Made by a program: the position numbers and the translations under genes. From Opitutaceae bacterium (GTDB lineage: Bacteria; Verrucomicrobiota; Verrucomicrobiia; Opitutales; Opitutaceae), in assembly GCA_016794625.1 (NCBI GenBank), contig JAEUGY010000012.1:108323-172322 (forward strand): a stretch of 64,000 nt of DNA, written 5' to 3'. This document shows, in pieces, positions 1-9,247 of the stretch. The notes below the pieces were generated by a model. The model saw nothing but the letters and a program-made list of their open reading frames with translations, ran no database searches and was not told where the DNA came from. The number at the start of each line of letters is the position of its first letter. The stretch's first letter is position 1.

Positions 1-2
1 CT

Positions 3-1886
3 GTCCGGTGGGTCGTCGGCGCCTTCCTGCTCTGTGGCGTGCTGCGCGGCGCCGACGTGTCACCCCAGACGCATGTCTACAAACGGGTCCATGGACTGGA
101 GATTCACGCCGACGTGCACCTACCCACCGTCGGGGTGGCACCGCGGCCGGTCGTGGTCTACCTGCATGGCGGCTCGCTGATCAACGGACGCCGCGAGAGC
201 GTCGAGAAGTGGCAGCCCCTCTCTTCCTTGCTGGCGGCGGGAGTCATCGTCGTCTCGCTCGACTACCGGCTCGCCCCGGAGACGAAACTCCCCGGCATGG
301 TCGCCGATATTGAAGATGGGTTCCGCTGGGTCCGGGAACAGGGCCCAGGGCTGTTTGGGGCGGATCCGCAGCGCGTGGCCGTCGGCGGCTCTTCGGCCGG
401 CGGCTACCTTGCGCTGGTGGCAGCGACCCGGGTTCCCGGTCTGCGGGCCGTGATAGCGGAAATGTCGTACGGAGACCTCCTCGCCGCGTGGCAGATGCGT
501 CCGAGTGTCCACCGGCCCCACTACGAGGATTCCAACCTGTCCGAGGCAGAGGCGTGGCGGCAGGTATCCGGTCCGCCGGTGGCCAATGGCCGCGACCGGG
601 CGGGAGACGGCGGCGCCTTCAACGACTTCATCCGCCGGACAGCCCAGTGGCCCAAGGCGGTCACGGGGTGGGATCCGCGCACCGAGGCCGAACGTTACAC
701 GCCGTACCTTCCCGTGAAACAGGTCACGGCGGCCCACCCGCCCACGTTTCTGCTGCACGGTCGGAACGACTCCGACGTGCCCTTCTCGCAGCCCGAGGCG
801 ATGGCGGCGGAGTTCGCCCGTCACGGAGTCAAACACCGGTTGGTCGGCATCGAGGGCGCCGAGCACGGCTGGCGCGGAGTGGCCCCCGAGGTGGTCGCCG
901 CGCATCAGAGAGAGGGCACAAAGTTCCTGCTCAATCATCTGCTGCCCGATCTCCGGGCCGGCACGCTCCCGCCGGTGGAAACCCATGTCTACAAGCAGGT
1001 CGGCGCACTCCAGATCAAGGCCGATGTCAATCGCGCCCGTCGCACGGACCGGGCCCCGGTCGTGCTCTGGCTCCACGGGGGCGGATTGATGGGCGGAAGC
1101 CGCGAGCGCGAGCACGCCGGTGAACGGCAATTGATCGACGTCCTGCTCGCCGCCAGCATTTCCGTGGTGTCCATCGACTACCGTCTCGCGCCCGAAACCA
1201 AGCTGCCCGCCATCGCCGAAGATGTGGAGGACGCGATCCGGTGGGTGCGCACGCGCGGACCGGACCTGCTGGGGATCGACCCCGAACGTATCGGCGTGGT
1301 GGGCACCTCGGCCGGCGGGTACCTGGCCCTGCTCGCCGGCTGCCGGGTCAGCCCGCGGCCCCGCGCCGTGGTTTCATTCTGGGGATATGGTGACATCATC
1401 GCTCCCTGGTACAGCCAGCCCAGCACCCAGGCCCGTCACCACACCGTGGTGGTGTCCGAGGAGGAGGCCCGTCGCGCCGTCTCGGGCCCGCCTGTGGCCA
1501 ACGCGAACGATCGCAACGGAAGTCACGCCGCGTTCTACCAACATTGCCGCCGGCATGGCCTCTGGCCGAAGGCGGTCACGGGGTGGGACCCCGTCGCCGA
1601 GGCCGCTCTCTTCCAACCGTATCTTCCCCTGCGCAACGTCGACGCTTCCTTTCCGCCCACCTTCCTCCTCCATGGCGAGGCCGACACGGATGTGCCCTGC
1701 GAGCAGTCGGAGCTCATGGCGGCGGAACTGTCGCGACTCGGCGTCGACCATGAATTCATCCGCGTGCCCGGCGCCGAACACGGACTGAAGGGCAGCGATC
1801 CCACCCTGCTCCCCTCGCTGGAGCGGAAGGCCGCTGCCTTTCTGCTGCGGCATCTGCAACCAGCCAAGGCCACCTCCGCTCGTTGA
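3..1886 (+). CDS. Exported tandem two-domain alpha/beta-hydrolase esterase (5' partial)
   Basis: Predicted carboxylesterase of the hormone-sensitive-lipase type, built from two complete copies of the same hydrolase. The open frame continues to the left edge; codons 3-56 read as a hydrophobic signal-peptide core (VVGAFLLCGVL), so the true start lies outside the window and the GTG at 39 is probably internal. Counting from 39, copy 1 begins at residue 11 and copy 2 at residue 315. Each has an HGG oxyanion motif, a GxSxG nucleophile (Ser119 in GSSAG; Ser424 in GTSAG), an acid (HGRNDSDVP; HGEADTDVP) and a terminal GAEHG histidine. Both copies share YKxV, DYRLAPETKLP and WPKAVTGWDP. Both triads look intact, so both halves may be active. 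The natural substrate is unknown; acetyl groups on plant or algal glycans are plausible from the neighbourhood. Confidence 0.85.
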   Translation, partial: VRWVVGAFLLCGVLRGADVSPQTHVYKRVHGLEIHADVHLPTVGVAPRPVVVYLHGGSLINGRRESVEKWQPLSSLLAAGVIVVSLDYRLAPETKLPGMVADIEDGFRWVREQGPGLFGADPQRVAVGGSSAGGYLALVAATRVPGLRAVIAEMSYGDLLAAWQMRPSVHRPHYEDSNLSEAEAWRQVSGPPVANGRDRAGDGGAFNDFIRRTAQWPKAVTGWDPRTEAERYTPYLPVKQVTAAHPPTFLLHGRNDSDVPFSQPEAMAAEFARHGVKHRLVGIEGAEHGWRGVAPEVVAAHQREGTKFLLNHLLPDLRAGTLPPVETHVYKQVGALQIKADVNRARRTDRAPVVLWLHGGGLMGGSREREHAGERQLIDVLLAASISVVSIDYRLAPETKLPAIAEDVEDAIRWVRTRGPDLLGIDPERIGVVGTSAGGYLALLAGCRVSPRPRAVVSFWGYGDIIAPWYSQPSTQARHHTVVVSEEEARRAVSGPPVANANDRNGSHAAFYQHCRRHGLWPKAVTGWDPVAEAALFQPYLPLRNVDASFPPTFLLHGEADTDVPCEQSELMAAELSRLGVDHEFIRVPGAEHGLKGSDPTLLPSLERKAAAFLLRHLQPAKATSAR

Positions 1887-1989
1887 GCACTCCCCTTCGG
1901 CCCGACATCGGCATCGCTGTATCGAATCCACCTGATACTCGCACCCTCCGCGACCTAGCACCCGGTCACCCGACTCCCTTTCCCACCCC

Positions 1990-3891
1990 ATGAAGATCCC
2001 GCTGCCCTTCTCCTCCCTTGTCCTGGTCACCACCCTGGCCGCCGGCGGAACCGTCGCCGCCGGCCCGGCCGGAGGCCCCGAGGAACCGGTTCGTTACATT
2101 GGCGCCGACCAGCCCGACGCCTCCCACCACGGCAGCCTCCGCCTCGCCGTGGGCGCCAAGAGCTGGCAGGCGTTCCGGGCCAACCGCGCCGACCCCGGGC
2201 AGGCCGAGGGGCACGGTTGGACCTACAACCACGCGCCCATGATCGCCTGGTGGAACCAGCGCTTCTGGCTACAGTACCTGAGCGGACCCGTGCATGAAAA
2301 CAAGGGACACGGACAGATCCTCGTGCTCTCTTCCGCCGATGGCATCACCTGGGAAAAGCCCCGGGTCGCCTTCCCTCCCTACCGCATGCCCGACGGCACG
2401 CTGGCCATGCCGCACCAGCGCATGGGCTGGTATGTCGCACCGAACGGCCGGCTGCTCACCCTCGGCTTTTGGGGCATTCCCAACCACCCCAACGACGGCA
2501 ACGGCATCGGCCGCGTCGTGCGCGAGGTCCACCGCGACGGCTCCTTCGGCCCCATCCACTTCATCCGCTACAACCGGCACAAGGGCTGGAATGAACAGAA
2601 CACAGCGCATCCGTTTTACACCGCGTCCACCGACGCCGGTTTCAAGGAAGCCTGCGAGGCCCTGCTTTCCAATAAGCTGGTGACGCTTCAGTGGTGGGAG
2701 GAGGATCGCGGCCAGGACGGATTCTACCCCGATCTCCACGGGGTGCTCGCCAAGGCGTTTTCCTACTATCATCGACCCGACGGAGTCACCGTCGGTCTGT
2801 GGAAGAGCTCCTGGACCGCACTCTCCCGCGACGAGGGCAAGACGTGGACGCCTCTGGTCAAGGCGCCGACCCTGGTCATGGCCGAAGCCAAAGTCTGGGG
2901 TCAGCGCACACCCGACGGCCGCTACGCTCTCATCTACAATCCCCGCCGCGACAACCGGCACCGCTGGCCGCTCGCCGTCGTCACCGGTGACGATGGCATT
3001 CACTTCGACCAGCTCCTCACCGTTCAGGGCGAAGTGCCTCCCCGCCGCTATGACGGACTCGACAAGGCCTACGGTCCGCAGTACGTGCGCGGCATCGTCG
3101 AGGGCAATGGCACACCCCCGGGCCAGGCCTTCTGGGTCACCTACAGCATGAACAAGGACGACATCTGGGTCAGCCGCATCCCCGTGCCGGTGACCGGAAA
3201 AGTCGAAGGCCCGGTCGCCGACACCTTCGACTCCGGCGCCCTCGAGGACCTGCCTTGGAACCTCTACAGTCCCACGTGGGCCCCGGTCACCCTGGTCGAC
3301 TCGAAGTCGGCCCAGAACCGCAGTCTGGAGCTACGCGATGCGGAGCCCGCCGACTACGCCAGCGCCACGCGTGTATTTTCCTCGTCCACACAAGGAACAG
3401 TCCGCTTCAAGCTGCTCGCCCGCCAAGCCGTGACCGGGCGACTGGAAATCGAGGTCCATGATCGGCACGGTTTCCGGCCTCCCATCCGGCTGGCCCTTGA
3501 TGACCAGGGCCAGGTTCAGGCCATGGACGGCAATCGCACCGGGCTCCAGCGTCTCATCCGCTATGTGCCGAATGTCTGGTACGAGGTCATGATTCGCTTC
3601 GACACCGCCAAGGAGCTCTTCGACGTCACCATCGATCACAAGCTCGTGCTCGCCGATGCCGAACTGCTCGAACCCGTCGAGTCGCTTGAGCGCATCACGT
3701 TCCGCACCGGCCCGCACCGCGAGGAGCCGACGCTCCGCACCCCCAAAACCCCGGGAGAAGATTTTCCCGCGGGCGACGAGCGCGTGCCCGAGGCCGCGTA
3801 TCTGATCGACGATGTGCGCGTGACCTATGGCCCGGTCGCGTTCACGGAGAAGAAAAAGTCCGACGGCGCCATGACCACGGTCCCGCGGTGA
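1990..3891 (+). CDS. Exported BNR/sialidase-like propeller protein with C-terminal concanavalin-like domain
   Basis: A 633-residue secreted protein. Residues 1-24 form a signal peptide ending near VAAGPAGG. The middle (about 60-400) contains two Asp-box-like motifs, SADGITW near residue 114 and SRDEGKTW near 279, as in six-bladed BNR/sialidase propellers. From about residue 408 (TFDSGALEDLPWNLYS) a beta-rich domain follows, with the look of a LamG/concanavalin-type fold and ending in YLIDDVRVTYG. Family members are glycosidases or glycan-binding proteins; I see no canonical sialidase FRIP or arginine triad, so true sialidase activity is doubtful. It lies 103 bp after the esterase and 25 bp before the nitrilase pair and may be co-transcribed with both. 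The leader is pyrimidine-rich, with no Shine-Dalgarno sequence. Confidence 0.6.
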   Translation: MKIPLPFSSLVLVTTLAAGGTVAAGPAGGPEEPVRYIGADQPDASHHGSLRLAVGAKSWQAFRANRADPGQAEGHGWTYNHAPMIAWWNQRFWLQYLSGPVHENKGHGQILVLSSADGITWEKPRVAFPPYRMPDGTLAMPHQRMGWYVAPNGRLLTLGFWGIPNHPNDGNGIGRVVREVHRDGSFGPIHFIRYNRHKGWNEQNTAHPFYTASTDAGFKEACEALLSNKLVTLQWWEEDRGQDGFYPDLHGVLAKAFSYYHRPDGVTVGLWKSSWTALSRDEGKTWTPLVKAPTLVMAEAKVWGQRTPDGRYALIYNPRRDNRHRWPLAVVTGDDGIHFDQLLTVQGEVPPRRYDGLDKAYGPQYVRGIVEGNGTPPGQAFWVTYSMNKDDIWVSRIPVPVTGKVEGPVADTFDSGALEDLPWNLYSPTWAPVTLVDSKSAQNRSLELRDAEPADYASATRVFSSSTQGTVRFKLLARQAVTGRLEIEVHDRHGFRPPIRLALDDQGQVQAMDGNRTGLQRLIRYVPNVWYEVMIRFDTAKELFDVTIDHKLVLADAELLEPVESLERITFRTGPHREEPTLRTPKTPGEDFPAGDERVPEAAYLIDDVRVTYGPVAFTEKKKSDGAMTTVPR

Positions 3892-3916
3892 CGTCCGCCG
3901 TTTACCCCGTTTCACC

Positions 3917-4798
3917 ATGAACGTCATCCCTCTCGCCAGACTCCTGCTCGGTTCGTGGCTCGTACTGACGGTCGCCTCCGCGCGGACCGAGTTCACCGTG
4001 GCCGCACTCAAGGTCATGCCGGCGGCGGGCGACTCCGCCGCCAATTTCGCGCGTTTCGAGACCTACGCCCGCCAGGCTGCCGCCGCGGGCGCGGACCTGA
4101 TTGTGACGCCGGAATGTTATCTCGATGGCTACATGGGCAGTGCCAAATTCCGTCCGGGCATGACGCGCGAAACGGTGCTGCGCTCCCACACGGAAACCAT
4201 CACCGGACCGACCTTGCGAAAGGTCTCCGCCCTCGCCCGCGAGTTGAAGGTGCACGTCCTCTTCGGTTTTTCGGAGCGCCGGGGTGACGGTCTGTTCAAC
4301 ACTGTGGCGCTGTTCGGGCCCGAGGGCACGCTCATCGGCCGTTACTCCAAATCCCACCCCCTGCCCGGCGAATTCTACGATCCAGGCGGCGAGCTCCCGG
4401 TGTTTGACACCGCGCTTGGGCGAATGGGTGTGCTCATCTGTTTCGACCGCCAGCCGCCGGAAAACGCCCGCATCCTCGCCCTCAAGGGCGCTCAATTCAT
4501 TGTCGTTCCCGCCTTCGGCCGCATCCGCGAGCCCATGGACGAGGACGTGATGATGCAGTCCCGCGCTCACGAGAATGGCGTCTGCATCCTCTACGTCAGC
4601 CAGCACAATGCCTTCGTCGCCGATCCGGACGGAGTCATCACTGACCAGGCACGGAGCGACACGCGCGACATGCTGATGTTCGGACGCGTCGTGCTGGATG
4701 AGCGTATCCACGACCGCAGTTCGTACCGGGTGCGTCACCCCGAACTCTATCGCCCGCTGCTCGAACCCCACCCCGTCGGCAAGTCACCCCCCCCATGA
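3917..4798 (+). CDS. Exported carbon-nitrogen hydrolase (nitrilase superfamily), copy 1
   Basis: A 293-residue member of the nitrilase/amidase superfamily, which hydrolyses non-peptide C-N bonds. The catalytic Glu-Lys-Cys triad is visible: Glu66 in VTPECYLDGY, Lys145 in YSKSHPLPGEF and Cys175 in VLICFDRQPP. Residues 1-22 (LARLLLGSWLVLTVASA) form a signal peptide, unusual because most family members are cytosolic. The ATG at 3917 is chosen because it places the signal peptide at the N-terminus. Its stop overlaps the start of the next gene by 4 bp (ATGA at 4795-4798), so the two are probably translationally coupled. The substrate cannot be told from sequence; an amide released extracytoplasmically is likely. 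Confidence 0.8.
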   Translation: MNVIPLARLLLGSWLVLTVASARTEFTVAALKVMPAAGDSAANFARFETYARQAAAAGADLIVTPECYLDGYMGSAKFRPGMTRETVLRSHTETITGPTLRKVSALARELKVHVLFGFSERRGDGLFNTVALFGPEGTLIGRYSKSHPLPGEFYDPGGELPVFDTALGRMGVLICFDRQPPENARILALKGAQFIVVPAFGRIREPMDEDVMMQSRAHENGVCILYVSQHNAFVADPDGVITDQARSDTRDMLMFGRVVLDERIHDRSSYRVRHPELYRPLLEPHPVGKSPPP

Positions 4799-5724
4799 TC
4801 TCGATCCGATTGTCCCTCCTCGCGCTCCTCTTCAGTGCCGCAACCTTGACCGCCCGCTCCGCCGCTCCCGCGGGCTCCTCCGAGCCCGCACCGCCCGCCG
4901 GACCGTTCCTGCGCGTCGCGGCGGTGCAGATGCGTTCCACCCGGGACGTACCGGCCAACGTCACCCGCATCACCCGCTTCCTCGCCGACTGCGCGGCCAA
5001 GGGGGTTCAGATCGCCGCCTTCCCCGAGTGTGCGGTTTCCGGTTACTACGCCGACTTCATTCCCACCCTGTCGGCGGACCAACTTGAGGCCGCGGCCCGC
5101 GACCTCGCGGCCGCGTGCCGCCAGCACCGGATTGCTGCGATTGTCGGCACACCAGAGATTCGCGGGGGAAAACGCTACAACACGGCGCTCATCATCAACG
5201 CGCAGGGCACCGTTCTCGGTCGCTACGACAAGGCGCAGCCCATCACCGTGGATCGCGCCTGGGGCTGCCAGTACGGAGCCGGCCCCTCCCCGGTGTTCTC
5301 GATCGGCGACACCCGTGCCTCGGTCATCATCTGCCACGACAACCGTTTCCCCGAACTGGCCCGACTGCCGGTGCTGGCGGGTTCGCGGGTGATCTTCTAT
5401 ATTTCCTCCGAGGCCTATGTCTCCAAGGAGCACAAGATGGGACCTTATCGCGCCCAGGCTCAGGCGATCGCCGCCGAGAACCGGGTCTATCTGGTCCACG
5501 CCAATCCACCCTCCGACGGACCGACCGAAGGGTCGCACGGTCAAAGTCGTCTGGTCGACACCGACGGTAATCTCATCACGGAGGCGTCGATCTTTCGCGA
5601 AGAGGTATTGATCGGCGATCTCGACCTGTCCAAGGCCACGGCCGAGTTTGCACTCGAGGCCTACGAAGGTCCGCTGGCTGCCTGGTGGCGCGAAGGCGTG
5701 AAGCGCGTCCCACGCCTGCCGTGA
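4795..5724 (+). CDS. Exported carbon-nitrogen hydrolase (nitrilase superfamily), copy 2
   Basis: A 309-residue paralogue of the preceding gene. Residues 1-23 are a signal peptide (LSLLALLFSAATLTARSA). The triad is Glu78 (FPECAVSGYY), Lys146 (RYDKAQPI) and Cys180 (VIICHDNRFPE). The two proteins diverge strongly outside the catalytic motifs, so this is an old duplication or two separate recruitments, perhaps acting on related substrates or as a hetero-oligomer. It ends the plus-strand operon; the stop is followed by a paired palindromic repeat (5753-5863) between two convergent genes. Confidence 0.8.
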   Translation: MISIRLSLLALLFSAATLTARSAAPAGSSEPAPPAGPFLRVAAVQMRSTRDVPANVTRITRFLADCAAKGVQIAAFPECAVSGYYADFIPTLSADQLEAAARDLAAACRQHRIAAIVGTPEIRGGKRYNTALIINAQGTVLGRYDKAQPITVDRAWGCQYGAGPSPVFSIGDTRASVIICHDNRFPELARLPVLAGSRVIFYISSEAYVSKEHKMGPYRAQAQAIAAENRVYLVHANPPSDGPTEGSHGQSRLVDTDGNLITEASIFREEVLIGDLDLSKATAEFALEAYEGPLAAWWREGVKRVPRLP

Positions 5725-5752
5725 CCCGGCAGCGCCGCACGCGGGTCTGCAT

Positions 5753-5863
5753 CCGATGGAGGTGGCCTCGCTGAGGCCGCTGGGATGAGTGCCTAACCTC
5801 GAATCTGCCAACGGGGCGGGACCGGTGTTCCCGTCGCGGCCTCGGCGAGGCCACCTCCATCGG
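5753..5863. repeat. Paired palindromic repeat (type A), 111 bp
   Basis: Two 28-bp arms in inverted orientation, 5753-5780 and 5836-5863, differ at one base when one is reverse-complemented. Each arm holds its own small hairpin, GGCCTC-NNC-GAGGCC, followed by CCTCC. The spacer is 55 bp. It sits between two convergent genes, and the same arms recur at 49313-49425 and 58708-58976. This is the organisation of REP/BIME-type elements; it could also act as a bidirectional transcription stop. Confidence 0.8.
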
Positions 5864-5926
5864 AGACGCGGTCGATCGCCACCACTGATTCCGGGACCAT
5901 CGCGTGTCGCCAGAAAGACCTGTCCC

Positions 5927-7669
5927 TCAGTCGTGACTCAATGCACTGAGCGTGAGCTCTTGATGGAAAACCGGGGCGCCCGCAATCGTCACGATTTCCA
6001 TCACCACGCTCGGATCGCGCACCGAGGGATCGAAGGTCAGACAGCCAAAGGCCGGCCCGTCCAGGTACTGAAACCGGGGAGCGCCGGAGCCCTCGGTCCC
6101 TTTTTCGTTCGTCAGCCAGCCACTCTCAAGTTCCCACAGGGGATACGCGCCCTCGCGCGGATGCACCCGCACATCGTTGCGATGGCGATCGCTGGAGAGC
6201 AGGATCACTCCGCCGATCCGATGTTGCGTCAGGAAATCGAAGATCTCCTTCCGCTCCTCGGGAAAGCCCGACCAGATATCCTTGGCCCGCACGATTTCCC
6301 CGGAGGGCGCCCGCTCAATCTTGGCATCGTCCGCCCAGGCCACGGGCGAGACCAGGAGTTTGAACGGCGCAGTCGACTCGCGCAGCGCCGCCAGCAGCCA
6401 GGCCTTCTGTACCGGCCCAAGCATCGAGGGATTGGGCAGGAGGAAATTCTCCCGGTAGTACCGGCCATCAAGCAGGAAACACTCGACCGGTCCGATCCGC
6501 ACCCGATGCCACAGCCCGGGCCACGCCGGGGGAGCTCCGGTCGGTGGATTGTTCCAGTTTCGCTGAAAGAGTTTTAGGTGATCCACCTTCCAGGCAGGAC
6601 GGTCGGGAAACGGACCGAGAAACACATCGTCGATGCCGGCATCGTGATCATCCCAGATGGCAAAGCTGGGCACGCCCGCCGTAAGCCGTCGGAACTCCGG
6701 TCGCGATTGACGCTGGTAATACGTGTAGTCGTGCATCGGCCCGACCCGCTCCGGAAGGTCCAGGTAAACATTGTCTCCCAGCAACAGCAGCGCATCCGGA
6801 CGGCGCCACCGGATCGTCTCCCACATGCGCTCGTGCACGGGGAAAAACTTGGCGCAACCGCCGAAGGCAATGCGCACCGGGGTTTTCGCGGCAGGCTCCG
6901 GAAAGGTCTTGAACTCCCATCCGTCCCCACGGATCGCGGGGGAGTCGCCGATGCGCACCTCGTAGGGATACGCGGTGGCGGGATTCAGTCCCTCCACGCG
7001 CGCGACGCCGGTAAAGTCCTCCGCGGCGCGCGTGCGTCCGCGCCCCACGGCGTCCGGAAGCGCAAAGTCGCCCTTCGCACTGACCCGCACTTCAAACTCC
7101 GTTTCGTGTCGGCTGCGCACCCAGAACCGTGCGCTCCGGGGCGTGACATCTCCGAGCAACGGACCGTGCAACAAGCCAGACTGCGCCGCGGCGGTGCGCC
7201 GCCAGACCGGCGTGCCCTGCACCCGTCGCATCAGCGCACTGCGGTCCACCACCAACCGCTCCGGCGGCAGTCCGAGCTCGAGGGCCCGGGCCAGGAGCCG
7301 GTCCGCCTCCTCCATCCTGTCCTGTGCTCCCCGCGCCAGCGCCAGCACCAGCAGTGACTCCATGTCGGCGGCATCGGCCGCCAGCCGTTGTTCACACAGG
7401 GCCACCGCTTCATCCACCTTGCCTTCGAGCAACAACAGGTACTGGGGCTGGCCGATACGTGGGGGTTTCTCGTTGAAGAACCGCCGATCCCACGGATTCT
7501 CACTGCCAAAATACGGCAGGTGTTCACCGGGTAACCAGGCTTCCGGGGGCGCGTACTGCGGACGCTCGGCCCGGTCGGCGCCCAGGTGGGCCGGCCACAC
7601 CGCGAGGCAGGCCAGGAGACGAAGTCCGAGCAGCCCAGCCCGCCTCCCGGAAGCGTGGCCACCCCTCAC
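5927..7669 (-). CDS. Exported PhoD-like alkaline phosphatase with N-terminal TPR region
   Basis: A 580-residue phosphodiesterase/phosphatase of the PhoD family, which uses a metal pair to cleave phosphate esters outside the cytoplasm. A signal peptide (LLGLRLLACLAVWPAHLGA) is followed by a TPR-like segment (about 57-125), an Fn3-like PhoD N-domain (GPLLGDVTPRSARFWVR) and the metallophosphatase core: GGCAKF, LLLGDNVYLD with Asp299, WDDHD at 339-343 and SSDRHRND with His496. The GTG start at 7669 overlaps the stop of the upstream 5'-nucleotidase gene (GTGA), indicating translational coupling; no ATG is available in the first domain. Together the two genes look like a phosphate-scavenging pair. 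The fused TPR region is not typical of the best-known PhoD enzymes. Confidence 0.8.
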   Translation of the reverse strand: MRGGHASGRRAGLLGLRLLACLAVWPAHLGADRAERPQYAPPEAWLPGEHLPYFGSENPWDRRFFNEKPPRIGQPQYLLLLEGKVDEAVALCEQRLAADAADMESLLVLALARGAQDRMEEADRLLARALELGLPPERLVVDRSALMRRVQGTPVWRRTAAAQSGLLHGPLLGDVTPRSARFWVRSRHETEFEVRVSAKGDFALPDAVGRGRTRAAEDFTGVARVEGLNPATAYPYEVRIGDSPAIRGDGWEFKTFPEPAAKTPVRIAFGGCAKFFPVHERMWETIRWRRPDALLLLGDNVYLDLPERVGPMHDYTYYQRQSRPEFRRLTAGVPSFAIWDDHDAGIDDVFLGPFPDRPAWKVDHLKLFQRNWNNPPTGAPPAWPGLWHRVRIGPVECFLLDGRYYRENFLLPNPSMLGPVQKAWLLAALRESTAPFKLLVSPVAWADDAKIERAPSGEIVRAKDIWSGFPEERKEIFDFLTQHRIGGVILLSSDRHRNDVRVHPREGAYPLWELESGWLTNEKGTEGSGAPRFQYLDGPAFGCLTFDPSVRDPSVVMEIVTIAGAPVFHQELTLSALSHD

Positions 7670-9177
7670 GGGATACGCTCTCCTTCGCGTTGCTTCACGA
7701 GCGCATCGGCGCGACGCTGCCAGGTTTCACCGGCGGCATCCACCTCCCGCAGGTAGGCAACCGTGGCGTCGGTGAAATTCACCTCGACCTTGGCCGCCGT
7801 CAGCGGGCGCGCCACCAGGGGATTCGCCGGGTCGCGTCCCCGGAGTTGTTCCACCAGTTTCAGCAATCGCGTCTCCCATTCAATCTTCGGCATGACCACG
7901 CGGTATCGCCGTGTCGCCTCGAGGTCCGCGCTCCAGCGCTCCCCTCCTCCGGGCACGGAGGCACGGCGCACGCGGAAGCCCGTCCACTCGGGAGGCTCGC
8001 GCTGCACGGAAACGAGCGCGTTCACATAGGCCTCGATCTCAGCACCCGTGAGTTCGGCGACGACCACCTCGCGCCCCCGATCTCCGCCCGCCTTGAACAC
8101 CGCGTTCACGTCCACCCGGCCGGCGGGCAGCACCTCGCGGATCACCTGATACGGATGACAGAATCCGACGTCGACCCGGGCCGCCCGTCGGAGCGCCTCG
8201 GCCCCGAGACGGGCGACGGCAAAACCATCGAGCTCCGCCGGATTGTCCCCCACCCGCTGAGCGGCCTCCGGCGCGAGGATCGCTTCACGCTCCCGCACCC
8301 AAGCGAGCATCTCCCCGTCGGGTGTGATCGTGCCGTGATCCATGGGGACCAGCCGCCCCTGGTGCCGCACCACCCGACCCGTCTCGGAGGAAATCACCAG
8401 GTCGAGCCGACCGACCCACTGGGCGTACTTCCCCGCCTGGACCACCAGCGCTCCGGTCTCCGGAACCACCACGGGTTCGGCCAGCGCCTGGTGGGAATGT
8501 CCGCTCACAAAAACAGCCACGTCCGGCGCCGCCAGGGACCACTCCACACACTTGGGCACACGTTCGTGGCACACGGCCACGACGAGGTCGCACACGGCAC
8601 GAAGTCGTTTCGCTTCGCGCGCCAAGGCCGCTCCACTTTCCTTGAAGTCCAGTCCACCCTGACCGGGCTTGCGGGGGACGATCATCCCAATGAGCGCAAC
8701 ACGAAGTCCTCCGCGCTCGACCACCCGCGACGCGGCGAACACCGGCCGGCCGTCTGCCTGGAGGATGTTCAGGCAGAGCAGCGCCTGGCCGAGCGCTGAC
8801 TCGAAACGCTGAATACGCTCCGGCGGAACGTCGTCAAAGTCGTGATTCCCTACCGCCACGCCGTCATAACCGATCCGACGCATCGCCTCGTACGTCATCA
8901 CGCCCTCGGTCCGGGACGCGACCAGATCCCCCTTTTCCGTCACATCGCCCGCATCCACGAGCAACACCGCCGCCTCCTCGGCCCGCACCTGGCGTACATA
9001 GCCGGCCACGTAGGGCAACCCGCCACGCCGGTCGTCGCCGGCGCGCACATGATCGTGAAGATCGTTGGTGTGCAGGAGCACGAGCCGGCGCTCGGCGCCC
9101 CAGGTCGCCACGGTCACCACCACAAACGCGAGAAGTCCGTGGATCAGGTGCCGCCAGAGTTTGGATCGGTGTCTCAT
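7666..9177 (-). CDS. Exported 5'-nucleotidase / UshA-family metallophosphoesterase
   Basis: A 503-residue two-domain enzyme that removes phosphate from nucleotides or UDP-sugars in the periplasm. The N-terminal hydrophobic stretch (LLAFVVVTVATWG) is the signal or anchor. Metallophosphatase motifs are HTNDLHDH (36-43), VDAGD (74-78), GNHDFD (110-115) and GHSH (226-229). The C-terminal substrate domain runs from about 310 to 490. It is one of the few genes here with a readable Shine-Dalgarno: AAGGAG on the minus strand at 9186-9181, unusually close (3 nt) to the ATG. Its stop overlaps the PhoD-like gene. UshA, CpdB and YfkN subfamilies cannot be separated by eye. Confidence 0.85.
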   Translation of the reverse strand: MRHRSKLWRHLIHGLLAFVVVTVATWGAERRLVLLHTNDLHDHVRAGDDRRGGLPYVAGYVRQVRAEEAAVLLVDAGDVTEKGDLVASRTEGVMTYEAMRRIGYDGVAVGNHDFDDVPPERIQRFESALGQALLCLNILQADGRPVFAASRVVERGGLRVALIGMIVPRKPGQGGLDFKESGAALAREAKRLRAVCDLVVAVCHERVPKCVEWSLAAPDVAVFVSGHSHQALAEPVVVPETGALVVQAGKYAQWVGRLDLVISSETGRVVRHQGRLVPMDHGTITPDGEMLAWVREREAILAPEAAQRVGDNPAELDGFAVARLGAEALRRAARVDVGFCHPYQVIREVLPAGRVDVNAVFKAGGDRGREVVVAELTGAEIEAYVNALVSVQREPPEWTGFRVRRASVPGGGERWSADLEATRRYRVVMPKIEWETRLLKLVEQLRGRDPANPLVARPLTAAKVEVNFTDATVAYLREVDAAGETWQRRADALVKQREGERIP

Positions 9178-9247
9178 TGTCTCCTTATTTCACGCTATTG
9201 TTTCCTTGATCGCGGACCCACCACGGCCAGAGCCTCAGCCCCTCCCC

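Noticed and set aside
1990..3891. True exo-sialidase
   Set aside because: Only two Asp-box-like motifs are seen and no FRIP motif or arginine triad; called propeller protein instead.
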